60,485 bases of DNA. Origin: CAZMGT01 sp964565895 (GTDB taxonomy: Bacteria; Armatimonadota; Zipacnadia; UBA1398; CAZMGT01). Shown one piece after another: positions 18,106 through 26,719 of this stretch (its first letter is position 1; each line of letters opens with the position of its first letter). The stretch lies in assembly GCA_964565895.1 (NCBI GenBank), contig CAZMGT010000016.1, positions 1 to 60,485 of the forward strand, given 5' to 3'. The translations under genes and the position numbers were made by a program. Below the pieces are notes generated by a model that did not search any database, had not been told where the DNA came from, and was given only the letters and a program-made list of their open reading frames with translations.

Positions 18106-18831
18106 CTATGCTTCGGCAGGTGTCGCACTCCATGGTAGCGTGAGCACAGGCTCGATGGCCAGCAGCGGAAGATCGCCGATGCGTGGCTGGACCTGAGCCA
18201 CAAGGTCCGCGCGGCATCCACCGAACAGCAGCGGCAAACCACAGCGGCCGGCCACCTCGCGCGCCCAGCGCACCCCGTCAACCACCAGCTCCGCCGTGGT
18301 CTGCTCCTTCAGGTGGGTGTTGCTCACAAGCCCGGTAATAGTAATTCTTGCGCTCTGCTGAATCTCCTTGATCGCCCGCTCCAGCTCCCCCGTGGCGCTC
18401 TCTGGCCGGCAGCGGTTAATGACCATGGCCAGCTCATATTTTTTCCCGCCGAGCAGGGGGGCGAACATGCCCAGGGCAAGCGCCCCCGCGCCCGTTCCCC
18501 CGAGGTCCACGATAACCGTCCTGCGTCCTGCAGCCCCCTCGGCGACCTCTCGCTGCACCGCCCCGGGCACGGCGGGTAGATCGGTAAGCGCGACCTCGTT
18601 CTCCGGGGCAACAACGCGCACGCCGGCGCCCTCCAGCACATCGCGCACATCGCGCGGGCGGAAGTAGGGGGTAATGACGTCCAGGTCCACCAGGGAAACG
18701 GGAAGGCCGCTGCGTGCGCAGAGAAGGGAAAGGGCAATGGCCAGCTCGCTTTTGCCCACGCCGAACTGCCCGGCGAGGACCACTGCGCGCCAGGCGAGAC
18801 GCTCGGCAAGAGAGCGTTCGAGCGCGCTCAT
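18106..18831 (-). CDS. P-loop ATPase of the CobQ/MinD-like (SIMIBI) class, unknown role
   Basis: A 241-aa protein with a GKS-type P-loop, VLAGQFGVGKSELAIALS (about residues 17-35), VDLDVITPYFRPRDVRD after it, and VIVDLGGTGAGALALGM in the Walker-B position. Start ATG 18831 overlaps the MraY-like stop as ATGA; a longer in-frame reading is only the neighbour in another frame. The family covers ParA/MinD/CobB-like ATPases and iron-sulfur carriers. Adjacent korD suggests service to an iron-sulfur enzyme, but this is only inference. Confidence 0.75.
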   Translation of the reverse strand: MSALERSLAERLAWRAVVLAGQFGVGKSELAIALSLLCARSGLPVSLVDLDVITPYFRPRDVRDVLEGAGVRVVAPENEVALTDLPAVPGAVQREVAEGAAGRRTVIVDLGGTGAGALALGMFAPLLGGKKYELAMVINRCRPESATGELERAIKEIQQSARITITGLVSNTHLKEQTTAELVVDGVRWAREVAGRCGLPLLFGGCRADLVAQVQPRIGDLPLLAIEPVLTLPWSATPAEA

Positions 18832-19697
18832 CCCGCTGGTGCTCCCGTCGTTCCCTCCTCGCCTTCCTCGCTGGGCAGCCCCAGCTTGTCTAAATAGGCG
18901 AGGAACGGGTTGGTCTCGATAATCCCGGAGACCGAGCGATATTCGGCAAGAACGGAAAAACCGGCGAGGACGAGTACGAGGAGAAACTTCAGCGAGGCGG
19001 ACTCGATGCCGTCGATTAACAACAACCCGCCGGATGCCCCAAGGGCCAGCGCGCCGGCATCGCCGAGCATTGCTCGGCCGCGCGCATCGGCCTGGAAAAA
19101 CGCCGCCGAGGCCAAGATCAGCGGAACGACGGCAAGGCGCAGCGGCGTGCTTGCCACGAGCAGGCCGGCGAGCATCATCGCCCAAAAGACCTTTAGCGCC
19201 CGCCCGGGGCGAATGTCGAACATATTCACTAAGTTCGCGCAAAGCCCGAGCAGCGCAGCGTTTACCAGTCCCGGCCACACCTCGCCCTCGGACAGGTGCA
19301 GCCCAACCACCACGCACAGCGCCGCGCCGGCGACCACCTGAAACACGCCGCCCGTTATCCGCCGCTCTTGAACGAGCTTGCGAAAATGCGCGGCAACGCC
19401 AACCACCGAGCGGTCGCCGAGAATGTCGTCTACCAGGCCAATGGCGCAGAACAACAGCACAACCCAGAAGTGGCGCCACGCAACGGGGGCGTCGAAACCG
19501 GAAATGTCGAACAGGTCGCAGAGCAAAACCGTGGCCCCGAGGGAAAGGACAAGGGCCACGCCCATGCCCGTAAGCACGCGCTCGCCGCGCCAGTTGCGTC
19601 GGGTTAGGCCCCAGCGGCGCAAGCGCCCCGCGACAAGCGGAATAACCGCCAAGGCGCAGGCGAGAGCGATTATCGCGATCCACAGCAGGCTGCGCAC
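18828..19697 (-). CDS. MraY-like polyprenyl-phosphate sugar-1-phosphate transferase family protein
   Basis: An integral membrane protein of 289 aa, with about nine hydrophobic segments. The family motifs are recognisable: GLVDDILGD (Asp-Asp), NLVNMFDIRPGRALK in place of the usual N-x3-D-G-x-D-G-L loop, and MLGDAGALALGA. Start GTG 19697 has AAGGAG 8 nt upstream. Members transfer a sugar phosphate to undecaprenyl phosphate in peptidoglycan, teichoic acid or O-antigen synthesis. The substrate loop is altered, so specificity or activity is uncertain. Confidence 0.8.
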   Translation of the reverse strand: MRSLLWIAIIALACALAVIPLVAGRLRRWGLTRRNWRGERVLTGMGVALVLSLGATVLLCDLFDISGFDAPVAWRHFWVVLLFCAIGLVDDILGDRSVVGVAAHFRKLVQERRITGGVFQVVAGAALCVVVGLHLSEGEVWPGLVNAALLGLCANLVNMFDIRPGRALKVFWAMMLAGLLVASTPLRLAVVPLILASAAFFQADARGRAMLGDAGALALGASGGLLLIDGIESASLKFLLVLVLAGFSVLAEYRSVSGIIETNPFLAYLDKLGLPSEEGEEGTTGAPAG

Positions 19698-19796
19698 CGG
19701 AGCAACTCCTTTGCACGCATTGCTTGGAGCAGTGTATACGGTATTCCTCGGCGGGCGTAAGGTCAATGCCGCGGGCGAAATCGCCGGTCGCGGGCG

Positions 19797-21548
19797 CTAG
19801 CCCGGCGCTCCTCGGCCAACCTCGGCGCGCAGGCGCTTGCCCCGCTGAGCGAGCTCCTCGGCGTGGCGCAGGGCGGACTCGGCCTCCTCGTCGCCGAGCA
19901 TCCGCGCCAGCTCGCGCACGCGCTCCTCGCTGGGAAGCGTGGCCACGGCGATCTTCGTCCTCCCCCGTGCTACGCGTTTTTCCACCAAATGCTGATGGTG
20001 AGCGAGAGCGGCGATCTGCGGGGCGTGGGTGACGCAGATTACCTGAAACTTTGCCGAGAGCTCGAGCAAGCTGCGGCCCACGGCGTCCAGCGCGCGCCCG
20101 CCGATGCCCGCATCTACCTCGTCGAACACGAGCACGGGCGCTTGGCCGACGGCGGCGGTGGCGCAGCGCAAGGCGAGCATAATCCGCGAGATCTCCCCGC
20201 CCGAGGCGATCTTTGCCAGTGGCCGGAGCTCCTCGCCCGGGTTGGGGGAAATGAGGAACTCCCCGCGGTCGAACCCCCTGCGCCAGCTGCGCAACCGCCT
20301 GTCCCCGACATCAATTCCCTCCGCCGACTCCTCACTGCTCAGGGCGACTTCAAAGCGCGCGCGCTCCATCCCCAAGCGGGCGAGCCGCTGCTCGATCTCG
20401 CGGCGCAGCTTTTTCGCCGCCGCGGCGCGCGCCTCGCTCAGCTTGCCGCCCAGGGCGGCCATCTCGCGCTCCACGCCGGCGATCTCCTCCTCCAGCTCGG
20501 CGAGGATCTCCTCGGAGTGCTCGATTTGCTCCAGCTCTGCCGCGGCCCGTTCGCGAAATTCCAGGATCTCGGCGATGGAGTCGCCGTACTTCCGCTTAAG
20601 GTTAACGATCGTCCTCAGGCGCGCCTCGATCTCGTCCAGCGCGCGCGGGTCGAACTCCAAAGAGTCGGCATAGTCGTTAAGCGTGCGCGCCGCTTCGTCG
20701 ACGTGGATCAGCGCGGTGCGCAGCTCCTCGGCGACGGGCTCGAGCTGGGCGTCGAACTGCGCTGCCGCTTCGAGCTGGGCCAGGGCGCCGCGCAGGGCGG
20801 TTGAGGCGTCGGCCCCCGCGCCGGAGTCGTCGTCGAGCAAGCGCAGCGCCGCGCCTGTGGCCTCGGCGAGCTTTTCCGCGTGCGCCAAGCGCCGGCGCTG
20901 GGCCTCTAGCTCCTGCTCCTCCTCCGGGCTGAGCTGCGCGGAGTCGATCTCGCGCACCTGAAAGCGAAGCAGATCCTCGCGCTGGCGCAGCTCGCGCTCG
21001 CTCGCACGCAGGGCGTCGCGCCGCTCGATAAGCTCGCGCCGCCTGTCATAAAGCTCGGCAAACTGCTCCCTCAGGCGCAGGACTTTCGCCCCCGCGAAGT
21101 CGTCGAGGTAGTCCAAGTGCCGCTCCGGGCGCAACAGCGACTGATGCTCGTGCTGCCCGTGGAGGTCGACGAGGCGCTGGCCCAGTTGCTTGAGCATGGT
21201 TACCGTGGCCGGCTGGCCGTTAATGCGGCACCAGCTTCCGCTGCTCCTGCTTAGCCTGCGCGTGATGAGGATCGTGCCGTCGGGCTCGGGCTCAATGCCC
21301 AGCTCGCGCAGGGCGGCCGCCGCCGGCGATTTGGGCGGGGCGAAAAACTCCGCGGAAATCGTCGCCTCGCTCGCCCCGCTGCGGATGGCGCTGAGGTCGG
21401 CGCGGCTGCCCACCACGGCGTTGATGGCATCAACGACGAGCGACTTCCCCGCGCCCGTCTCGCCGGTAAGCACGTTAAACCCTTCGCCGAGCTCGAGCTC
21501 GGCGTGCTCAAACAGGGCGTAGTTGGTTATGCAAATGCGCCTGAGCAT
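19797..21548 (-). CDS. recN: RecN, SMC-like DNA repair ATPase
   Basis: A 583-aa protein with N-terminal ICITNYALFEHAELELG, P-loop GETGAGKS (about residues 31-38), a long alanine/glutamate-rich coiled coil with a central hinge-like gap, and C-terminal KIASGGEISRIMLAL signature with VLVFDEVDAGIGG (Walker B). RecN gathers DNA ends at double-strand breaks. nadK lies just upstream, as in many Firmicutes-like clusters. Confidence 0.96.
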   Translation of the reverse strand: MLRRICITNYALFEHAELELGEGFNVLTGETGAGKSLVVDAINAVVGSRADLSAIRSGASEATISAEFFAPPKSPAAAALRELGIEPEPDGTILITRRLSRSSGSWCRINGQPATVTMLKQLGQRLVDLHGQHEHQSLLRPERHLDYLDDFAGAKVLRLREQFAELYDRRRELIERRDALRASERELRQREDLLRFQVREIDSAQLSPEEEQELEAQRRRLAHAEKLAEATGAALRLLDDDSGAGADASTALRGALAQLEAAAQFDAQLEPVAEELRTALIHVDEAARTLNDYADSLEFDPRALDEIEARLRTIVNLKRKYGDSIAEILEFRERAAAELEQIEHSEEILAELEEEIAGVEREMAALGGKLSEARAAAAKKLRREIEQRLARLGMERARFEVALSSEESAEGIDVGDRRLRSWRRGFDRGEFLISPNPGEELRPLAKIASGGEISRIMLALRCATAAVGQAPVLVFDEVDAGIGGRALDAVGRSLLELSAKFQVICVTHAPQIAALAHHQHLVEKRVARGRTKIAVATLPSEERVRELARMLGDEEAESALRHAEELAQRGKRLRAEVGRGAPG

Positions 21549-21596
21549 GGCCTGGCGTCGCTTGCCCCGCCTAAGTTTTCCCGTGGGCGCGTGGGG

Positions 21597-22463
21597 CTAA
21601 ATTTCCGCGCCCCAGCGCAGTTTTTGGCGCAGCCGGTCATAAAACGTCCCGCGGGCCATGCGCACAAAGCGCGCGCTGTGCTCTGCCCGGCGAATCGTTA
21701 CGCGGTCGCCCGGGCGGAGAGGGACCTGCTGCTGGGCGTCGGCGTCGCAGAACACGTCTGGCGGGCGCGGCCGCTCGCGGACGACCTCCACGGTAAGCTC
21801 CGCGGTCGCCGGGATAACCAGGGGGCGGATGTTCAGCGTGTGCAGGCACAGCGGGGTTAGCACGATCGCCTCTAGGCTGGGGTGGACCACTGGGCCGTCG
21901 GCGGACAGAGAATATGCCGTAGAGCCCGTCGGCGTGCACACGATCAGCCCGTCGCCGCGGTAGTTGGCGACGAAGTTCTCGTCCACGCTAACGCGGCAGT
22001 CGAGCATCCCACCGACCGAGGAGCGGCGAATGGTTATGTCGTTCATGGCGAGCAGGTTCTCGCGCGGCCGGTTTCGGGGGCAGACTTCGGCGGCGAGCAT
22101 TATCCGTTCCTCAATCTCATACTCCCCGCGAAGCAGCCGCTGGAGCGCGTCGCGCAGGCCATTTGCGGAAATCTCCGTTAAAAATCCAAAGCCCGAAACG
22201 TAAACCCCGAGCAGCGGCTTGCCCAGGGGCGCGACCTTGCGCGCCGTGCCCAGGAACGTCCCGTCGCCGCCGAACACGATGACCATCTCCGCCTGCACGA
22301 CGAACTCCTCATCGCCGACCTCGACTTTCCCCCCGCAGGCCTCCGCCGCCGAGCGCTCCATGCGCACGGCCACGCCGTTTTGCAAAAACCAGCGCGCCGC
22401 CTCGGCCGCTGCGGGCAGCGCCTCCGGCTTGTGCTCCGCGACGATCAGCCCTACCGAGTTCAT
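21597..22463 (-). CDS. nadK: NadK, NAD kinase
   Basis: Phosphorylates NAD to NADP. The 288-aa protein has FGGDGTFLGTARK (GGDGT, about residues 64-70), GFGFLTEI, the substrate motif LAMNDITIRR (NE/ND), and TPTGSTAYSLSADGPVVHP. All catalytic elements are present. Its ATG overlaps the TPR gene stop by 4 bp, so it is coupled to the two envelope-type genes upstream. Confidence 0.96.
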   Translation of the reverse strand: MNSVGLIVAEHKPEALPAAAEAARWFLQNGVAVRMERSAAEACGGKVEVGDEEFVVQAEMVIVFGGDGTFLGTARKVAPLGKPLLGVYVSGFGFLTEISANGLRDALQRLLRGEYEIEERIMLAAEVCPRNRPRENLLAMNDITIRRSSVGGMLDCRVSVDENFVANYRGDGLIVCTPTGSTAYSLSADGPVVHPSLEAIVLTPLCLHTLNIRPLVIPATAELTVEVVRERPRPPDVFCDADAQQQVPLRPGDRVTIRRAEHSARFVRMARGTFYDRLRQKLRWGAEI

Positions 22464-23902
22464 TTCCCCTCTCCCGATTGCAGCTTTTTTTGCAGCCGCT
22501 CCATGTTCTGCCGCGCCGTTTTGTCCTCCGGGTCGATGTGGTTAGCGAGCTTGTACTCCTTCAGCGCCTCGGCGAGCATTCCCTTGCGCTCGAAAGCCAC
22601 GCCCAGGTTGTTGTGGGCGACGACGCTGCTTTTGTTTAGCGAGACGGCCTTTTGCAGCACCTCCACGGCGTCGTCATAGCGGCCCCAGCGCACCAGCGCG
22701 TGGCCCAGGCGGCAGAGGAAGCTAAAGTCGCCCTCGCGCATTTTGGCGATCTCGTCGAGCAGCGCAGGCTCCGGCGCCGGCCCATCGAGCGAGATCTCCA
22801 CCAGCCGCCGCCGCACGGCGGGATCGTCGGCCAGGCGGAGGATCTCCTTAAGCTGCACGGCAAGCTCGGCATAGCGCCCGGCGTTGTCTAACAGCACGGC
22901 GAGGTTTCGCCGCGCCTCGAGGCAGTCGGGGTCGGCGGCAATTGCCGCGCGAAACTTCTCCTCGGCCGCTGCGCTGTCGCCCTTGCGCCAGAGGAGCCAG
23001 CCTAAAGCGTTGAGCACCGCCGGGTCGTCGGGCCGGAGCTGGGCGGCGCGGTCGAGCGCGCGCTGCGCCTCGTCGTAGCGGGCGAGGTTAAGCAACGCCA
23101 CGCCCAGGTTATAGTGCACGCTAAACGGCGCGCCGGGCATAGCTGCCGCGCGCTCCAGCGCCTGCGCCGCCTGCTTGTGCTCGCCGAGGGCCAGCGCCGC
23201 CGCGCCGTAGCAGTCGAGCGCGCCAAGGCTCGCCTTGCCGGCGTCGATCAGCGGGCGGAGCACCGCCGCGGCGCGGCTCGGCGAGCCGTGCGCCAAATAT
23301 GCGCGGGCCAGCGCTGTGGCATATGTTGGGTTGTCTGGCTCGTCGTTCGCCGCGGCTTCGAAGTGCAGGATCGCCGCGGTGAGATCATTGTCGAGAAGAA
23401 ACACCTGCCCCAGGCGGAAGTGAGCGTTGGCGTCGTTGGGATTCGCCTCAAGCGCGGCGAGCCACAGGCGCGCGGCATCGGCGTTGCGCCCGGCACGCAG
23501 GAGCGCCTGGGCGAGGTTTTCGCGCGCCTCGGGATAGTCCGGCTTTAGCTCGAGGGCTTTCTGAAACTCAGCGATCGCCCGCTCGGCGTTGCCTGTGCGG
23601 GAAAGGGCGACGCCGAGATTGTTGTGCAGCACGGGGTCGTCGGGCCGGGCGCTCGCGGCGATGGTGAGCAGGGGAAGCGCCTCGCTGGCCAGGCCGGCGT
23701 TAAGCAAGCTTGTCCCCAGCCAGGCCTGAACTGCGGCGTCGTTGGGCCGCTCGCGGGCACAGTCGCGAAATAGCTTTACCGCCTTTTGGAATTCGCCCGC
23801 GCGAAAAGCGGCCACGCCCGCGGAAAAGTCAGCATCGAAATCGGCCGCGGCGCAGGCGCAAAACGCCGCGAGGGCTAACCCCAGGGCCACCGTGCGCGTC
23901 AT
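22460..23902 (-). CDS. Secreted or periplasmic multi-TPR protein
   Basis: A 480-aa protein with an N-terminal signal peptide (MTRTVALGLALAAFCACAAA) and roughly ten TPR units, e.g. PVLHNNLGVALSRTGNAERA and SVVAHNNLGVAFERKG. Start ATG 23902 overlaps the zinc-ribbon gene stop as ATGA; an in-frame start at 23971 would lose the clean signal peptide. TPRs give a protein-binding solenoid, and no enzymatic domain is seen. The Cys near the signal end could make it a lipoprotein, though no clear lipobox is present. Confidence 0.82.
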   Translation of the reverse strand: MTRTVALGLALAAFCACAAADFDADFSAGVAAFRAGEFQKAVKLFRDCARERPNDAAVQAWLGTSLLNAGLASEALPLLTIAASARPDDPVLHNNLGVALSRTGNAERAIAEFQKALELKPDYPEARENLAQALLRAGRNADAARLWLAALEANPNDANAHFRLGQVFLLDNDLTAAILHFEAAANDEPDNPTYATALARAYLAHGSPSRAAAVLRPLIDAGKASLGALDCYGAAALALGEHKQAAQALERAAAMPGAPFSVHYNLGVALLNLARYDEAQRALDRAAQLRPDDPAVLNALGWLLWRKGDSAAAEEKFRAAIAADPDCLEARRNLAVLLDNAGRYAELAVQLKEILRLADDPAVRRRLVEISLDGPAPEPALLDEIAKMREGDFSFLCRLGHALVRWGRYDDAVEVLQKAVSLNKSSVVAHNNLGVAFERKGMLAEALKEYKLANHIDPEDKTARQNMERLQKKLQSGEGK

Positions 23903-24474
23903 TGCTGCCTCTCCCCGCACTCCGGGCAGAACCTGGCCGAGGCGGCGATTGTCTTGCCGCAGCTCGAGCACTTTTTAGTCTTCGCCAGAGCTTCGCCGCA
24001 CTGCGGGCAAAACCGCGCCCCCTGGGGGCAGGAGGCCCCGCAGCTCGGGCACTCCGCGCGCGGGGTGCGCAGCGCGGCCATCGTTCCCGCGAGGTCTACG
24101 TTGCGCGCTTTGTCTGCCAGGTCGCGGAAAAAGCCAGAGACCGCCTGCGCCGCGCGCTCCACCATCTGCTCCAGGCGCTCCTCAGCTTCGCGTTGGCGCG
24201 CCAGCCGCTCTGCCCTGCGCCGCTCATACTCGGGGTCTGCGCGGTCGGCCTCGACCTCTGCGATGCGCTCGTTGAGGATCTCGATCGCCTCTAGGGCATA
24301 GTCGCGCAGGTCTTCCATTTTCGCCCGCGTGCGCGGGGGGAGCTCGCCCTCGAGCGCCTGGGAGAGGTGGCGGGCGATCTTCTCGCACTCCTGAACATAG
24401 CGCTGGAGCATGGGGATGCGCTCTTCCGTCTGCGCGTTTTCGAGCATAAGGTCAATATCCTCGCGGGTGGCCAC
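23899..24474 (-). CDS. Coiled-coil protein with two C-terminal zinc ribbons
   Basis: A 191-aa protein: a helical, charge-rich first two thirds (about residues 1-135), then two double-Cys zinc ribbons, CPSCGASCPQGARFCPQCG and CSSCGKTIAASARFCPECG. Such ribbons bind structural zinc and mediate protein or nucleic-acid contacts. No signal peptide is seen, so it is cytoplasmic. Function unknown; it is coupled to the TPR gene by a 4-bp overlap. Confidence 0.8.
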   Translation of the reverse strand: MATREDIDLMLENAQTEERIPMLQRYVQECEKIARHLSQALEGELPPRTRAKMEDLRDYALEAIEILNERIAEVEADRADPEYERRRAERLARQREAEERLEQMVERAAQAVSGFFRDLADKARNVDLAGTMAALRTPRAECPSCGASCPQGARFCPQCGEALAKTKKCSSCGKTIAASARFCPECGERQQ

Positions 24475-24549
24475 AGCGACACACCTCTGCCAGAGGTTTA
24501 TCCCTGGGTAATGTTCAGCGGTCGGCGCCGCGGTCCTTTTGCTCGTCTT

Positions 24550-25776
24550 TCAGCTGGCGCCCGCCGCGGAGCAAGCGCGCACCGTCTCGCGCGCGATAAC
24601 AAGCTCCTCCTGCGTTTTGATGACGAACACCGCGCACGGGGCGTCGGGGGTGCTGATGCACCGGTCGCCCTCGCCCTCGCGGTTGGCCGCCTCGTCGAGC
24701 TTAACGCCGAGGAAGGCCAGCGGCGCGAGAACCTTCTCGCGCACGAGCGCGCTGTTCTCGCCGATACCCGCGGTAAACGCAATGGCGTCCACGCCACCCA
24801 TTGCCGCGGCATAGGCGCCGATGTACTTGCGCACCCGATAGCAGAACACCTCGAGCGCGTCGCGCGCCGCCTCGTGCCCCTGCTCAGCGGCCTGGCAAAT
24901 CTCGCGCATGTCGTTGGAGATGCCGGAGAGCCCGAGCAGGCCGCTGCGCTTGTTTAGCAACTGGTCTATGCCGGAAAAGTCCAGCCCTAGCTTCTGCGCG
25001 GCAAACCAAACGATCGCCGGGTCAATGTCTCCCGAGCGCGTGCCCATGACCAGCCCCTCGAGGGGCGTCAAGCCCATGCTCGTGTCCACGCACTCTCCCC
25101 CGACCACCGCGGACATGCTGCACCCGTTGCCCAGGTGACAGGTGATAATGCGCGCCCGCGCGCCGTCGCGCCCCATCTCGCTGAGCATCTCGGCTGCGCG
25201 CTGGGAAACATAGTAGTGGCTTGTCCCGTGGAACCCATAGCGCCGCACGCCGTGCTCCTCGTAGAGGCTGCGGGGGAGGGCGTAAAGGTAAGCCATGCGG
25301 GGCATGGTTTGGTGAAACGCCGTGTCGAACACGGCCACATGCGGCTTTTCGGGCAGCGCCTGCTGGGCTGCGCGAATCCCGGCAAGGTTGGGCGGGTTGT
25401 GCAGCGGGGCGAGGGCCGCGCAGCGCTCGATCGCTTCGATCACCTTGGCGTCGATAACCACGCTTTGGGAGAACTCCTCGCCGCCGTGGACCACGCGGTG
25501 GCCCACGGCATCGACCTCGTGCAGGGAGTCGATAACCTTGCCCTCGCCCGAGGTGAGCAGGCGGGCCATCTCGGCCACCGCTGCGGTGTGGTCGGCGATC
25601 TCCGCCTCGTAGTCCACGCGCGCCCCGCGGCGCGTACGGTGGTGGACGAGCGCCGGCTCGCCCGCGGGGTCGGCGATGCGCTCGATCAATCCCCGAGCGA
25701 GGACGGCTTCCTCGGCCATGTCAAACAGCTCGTACTTCAGGCTCGAGCTGCCGCAGTTAATGACAAGGACGTTCAC
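24550..25776 (-). CDS. ackA: AckA, acetate kinase
   Basis: Interconverts acetate plus ATP with acetyl phosphate plus ADP. The 408-aa protein has the ASKHA motifs NCGSSSLKYE near the N terminus, VGHRVVHGGE, FDTAFHQTMP, RRYGFHGTSHYYV, CHLGNGCS and TSMGLTPLEGLVMGTRSGD. All are canonical. pta is not adjacent. Together with the ferredoxin-dependent oxidoreductase it suggests that acetate is made or consumed by substrate-level phosphorylation. Confidence 0.98.
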   Translation of the reverse strand: MNVLVINCGSSSLKYELFDMAEEAVLARGLIERIADPAGEPALVHHRTRRGARVDYEAEIADHTAAVAEMARLLTSGEGKVIDSLHEVDAVGHRVVHGGEEFSQSVVIDAKVIEAIERCAALAPLHNPPNLAGIRAAQQALPEKPHVAVFDTAFHQTMPRMAYLYALPRSLYEEHGVRRYGFHGTSHYYVSQRAAEMLSEMGRDGARARIITCHLGNGCSMSAVVGGECVDTSMGLTPLEGLVMGTRSGDIDPAIVWFAAQKLGLDFSGIDQLLNKRSGLLGLSGISNDMREICQAAEQGHEAARDALEVFCYRVRKYIGAYAAAMGGVDAIAFTAGIGENSALVREKVLAPLAFLGVKLDEAANREGEGDRCISTPDAPCAVFVIKTQEELVIARETVRACSAAGAS

Positions 25777-25848
25777 CGTAGCACCCCTTTGCGGGCGAAG
25801 CTGGCGCGTGCTGCGCCTGAGCAGGAAGGTTTGGCGGGGCGCGAGACG

Positions 25849-26682
25849 CTAGGCGAATTGACGGAGAAAGCGCAGGCCTTTTTCAAACCCTTCCTCGCGG
25901 CCTAGGGCCTTGTCCTCGTGCTCTACGCTAAGCACGTGGTTGATCCCATTGGCCCGCAGGCGGCCGATGTATTCGCCCCAGTTAATCTCGCCGAACCCTG
26001 GGATGCAATAGCGCCACCAGCGGGCAAGGCAGCCGATGTGCGCAAGGGCGGCGCGGTCAGTCGCCGTGTCCTTGGCGTGGGTGTGAAAAATGCGCGGGGC
26101 GAACAGGTCCACTGCCCGTAGGTAATCGATCTGCTGCCAGTAGAGATGCGAGGGGTCGAAGTTTAGCCCAAAGTTCTCGTCGGGCACGACCTCAAACAGG
26201 CACTCGAACGTATCCAACCCCTGCAGGCAGGTGGCAAACCAGTTCTCCAAGGCAATCTTTACCCCGCGCTCCGCGGCAAAGGCGCACAGCTCCGGCCAAA
26301 CCTTGGGCGCCTCCTCCCTTATCGTCTCCAGCTTGGACTTCCCCGGCAGAGGCATGCCCACCAACGCGCACACCACATCCACGCCGATGTGCGCGGCGTT
26401 GGCGATGACCTTCTTCAGCTCCTCGCTCCGCTGCCGGCGCACCTCTTCGTCCGGGTCCAGGTAGTTCTGGTAGCAGGCAAAGCTGGAGATCTTCAGCCCC
26501 GCGGCGTCGCACTTTTGCTTAAGCTGTTCCATTTGCTCCGGCGTGGCGGTCGCCGCGTCAAAATGCGCGCTTCCCGCCGCGGTGGCAATCTCCAGCGCGT
26601 CGAAGCCCACCTCTGCAGCGAAGCGAATGGCGTTGTCCACCGGCTCGTTGCGAAACGGGGCGGTGAGCATTCCGATAAGCAC
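25849..26682 (-). CDS. Sugar phosphate isomerase/epimerase-like TIM barrel (AP endonuclease 2 superfamily)
   Basis: A 277-aa protein starting at GTG 26682, with GGAGAGG about 7 nt upstream. Xylose-isomerase-like barrel motifs are visible: VGFDALEIATAAG, KIALENWFA (metal Glu), FGLNFDPSHLYWQ (Asp/His) and IFHTHAKD, then VLSVEHED near the end. It is probably a metal-dependent isomerase or epimerase of sugar derivatives. The substrate is unknown. A second, divergent member lies directly upstream in the same operon. Confidence 0.85.
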   Translation of the reverse strand: MLIGMLTAPFRNEPVDNAIRFAAEVGFDALEIATAAGSAHFDAATATPEQMEQLKQKCDAAGLKISSFACYQNYLDPDEEVRRQRSEELKKVIANAAHIGVDVVCALVGMPLPGKSKLETIREEAPKVWPELCAFAAERGVKIALENWFATCLQGLDTFECLFEVVPDENFGLNFDPSHLYWQQIDYLRAVDLFAPRIFHTHAKDTATDRAALAHIGCLARWWRYCIPGFGEINWGEYIGRLRANGINHVLSVEHEDKALGREEGFEKGLRFLRQFA

Positions 26683-26719
26683 CGCGCGCCTCTCCTCTCT
26701 CGCGCCCCGTAGCCCCGGG

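Noticed and set aside
18832..19716. N-terminal extension of the P-loop ATPase gene
   Set aside because: The in-frame extension runs through the MraY-like gene in another frame and has an arginine-rich random composition. The ATGA overlap start at 18831 is better.
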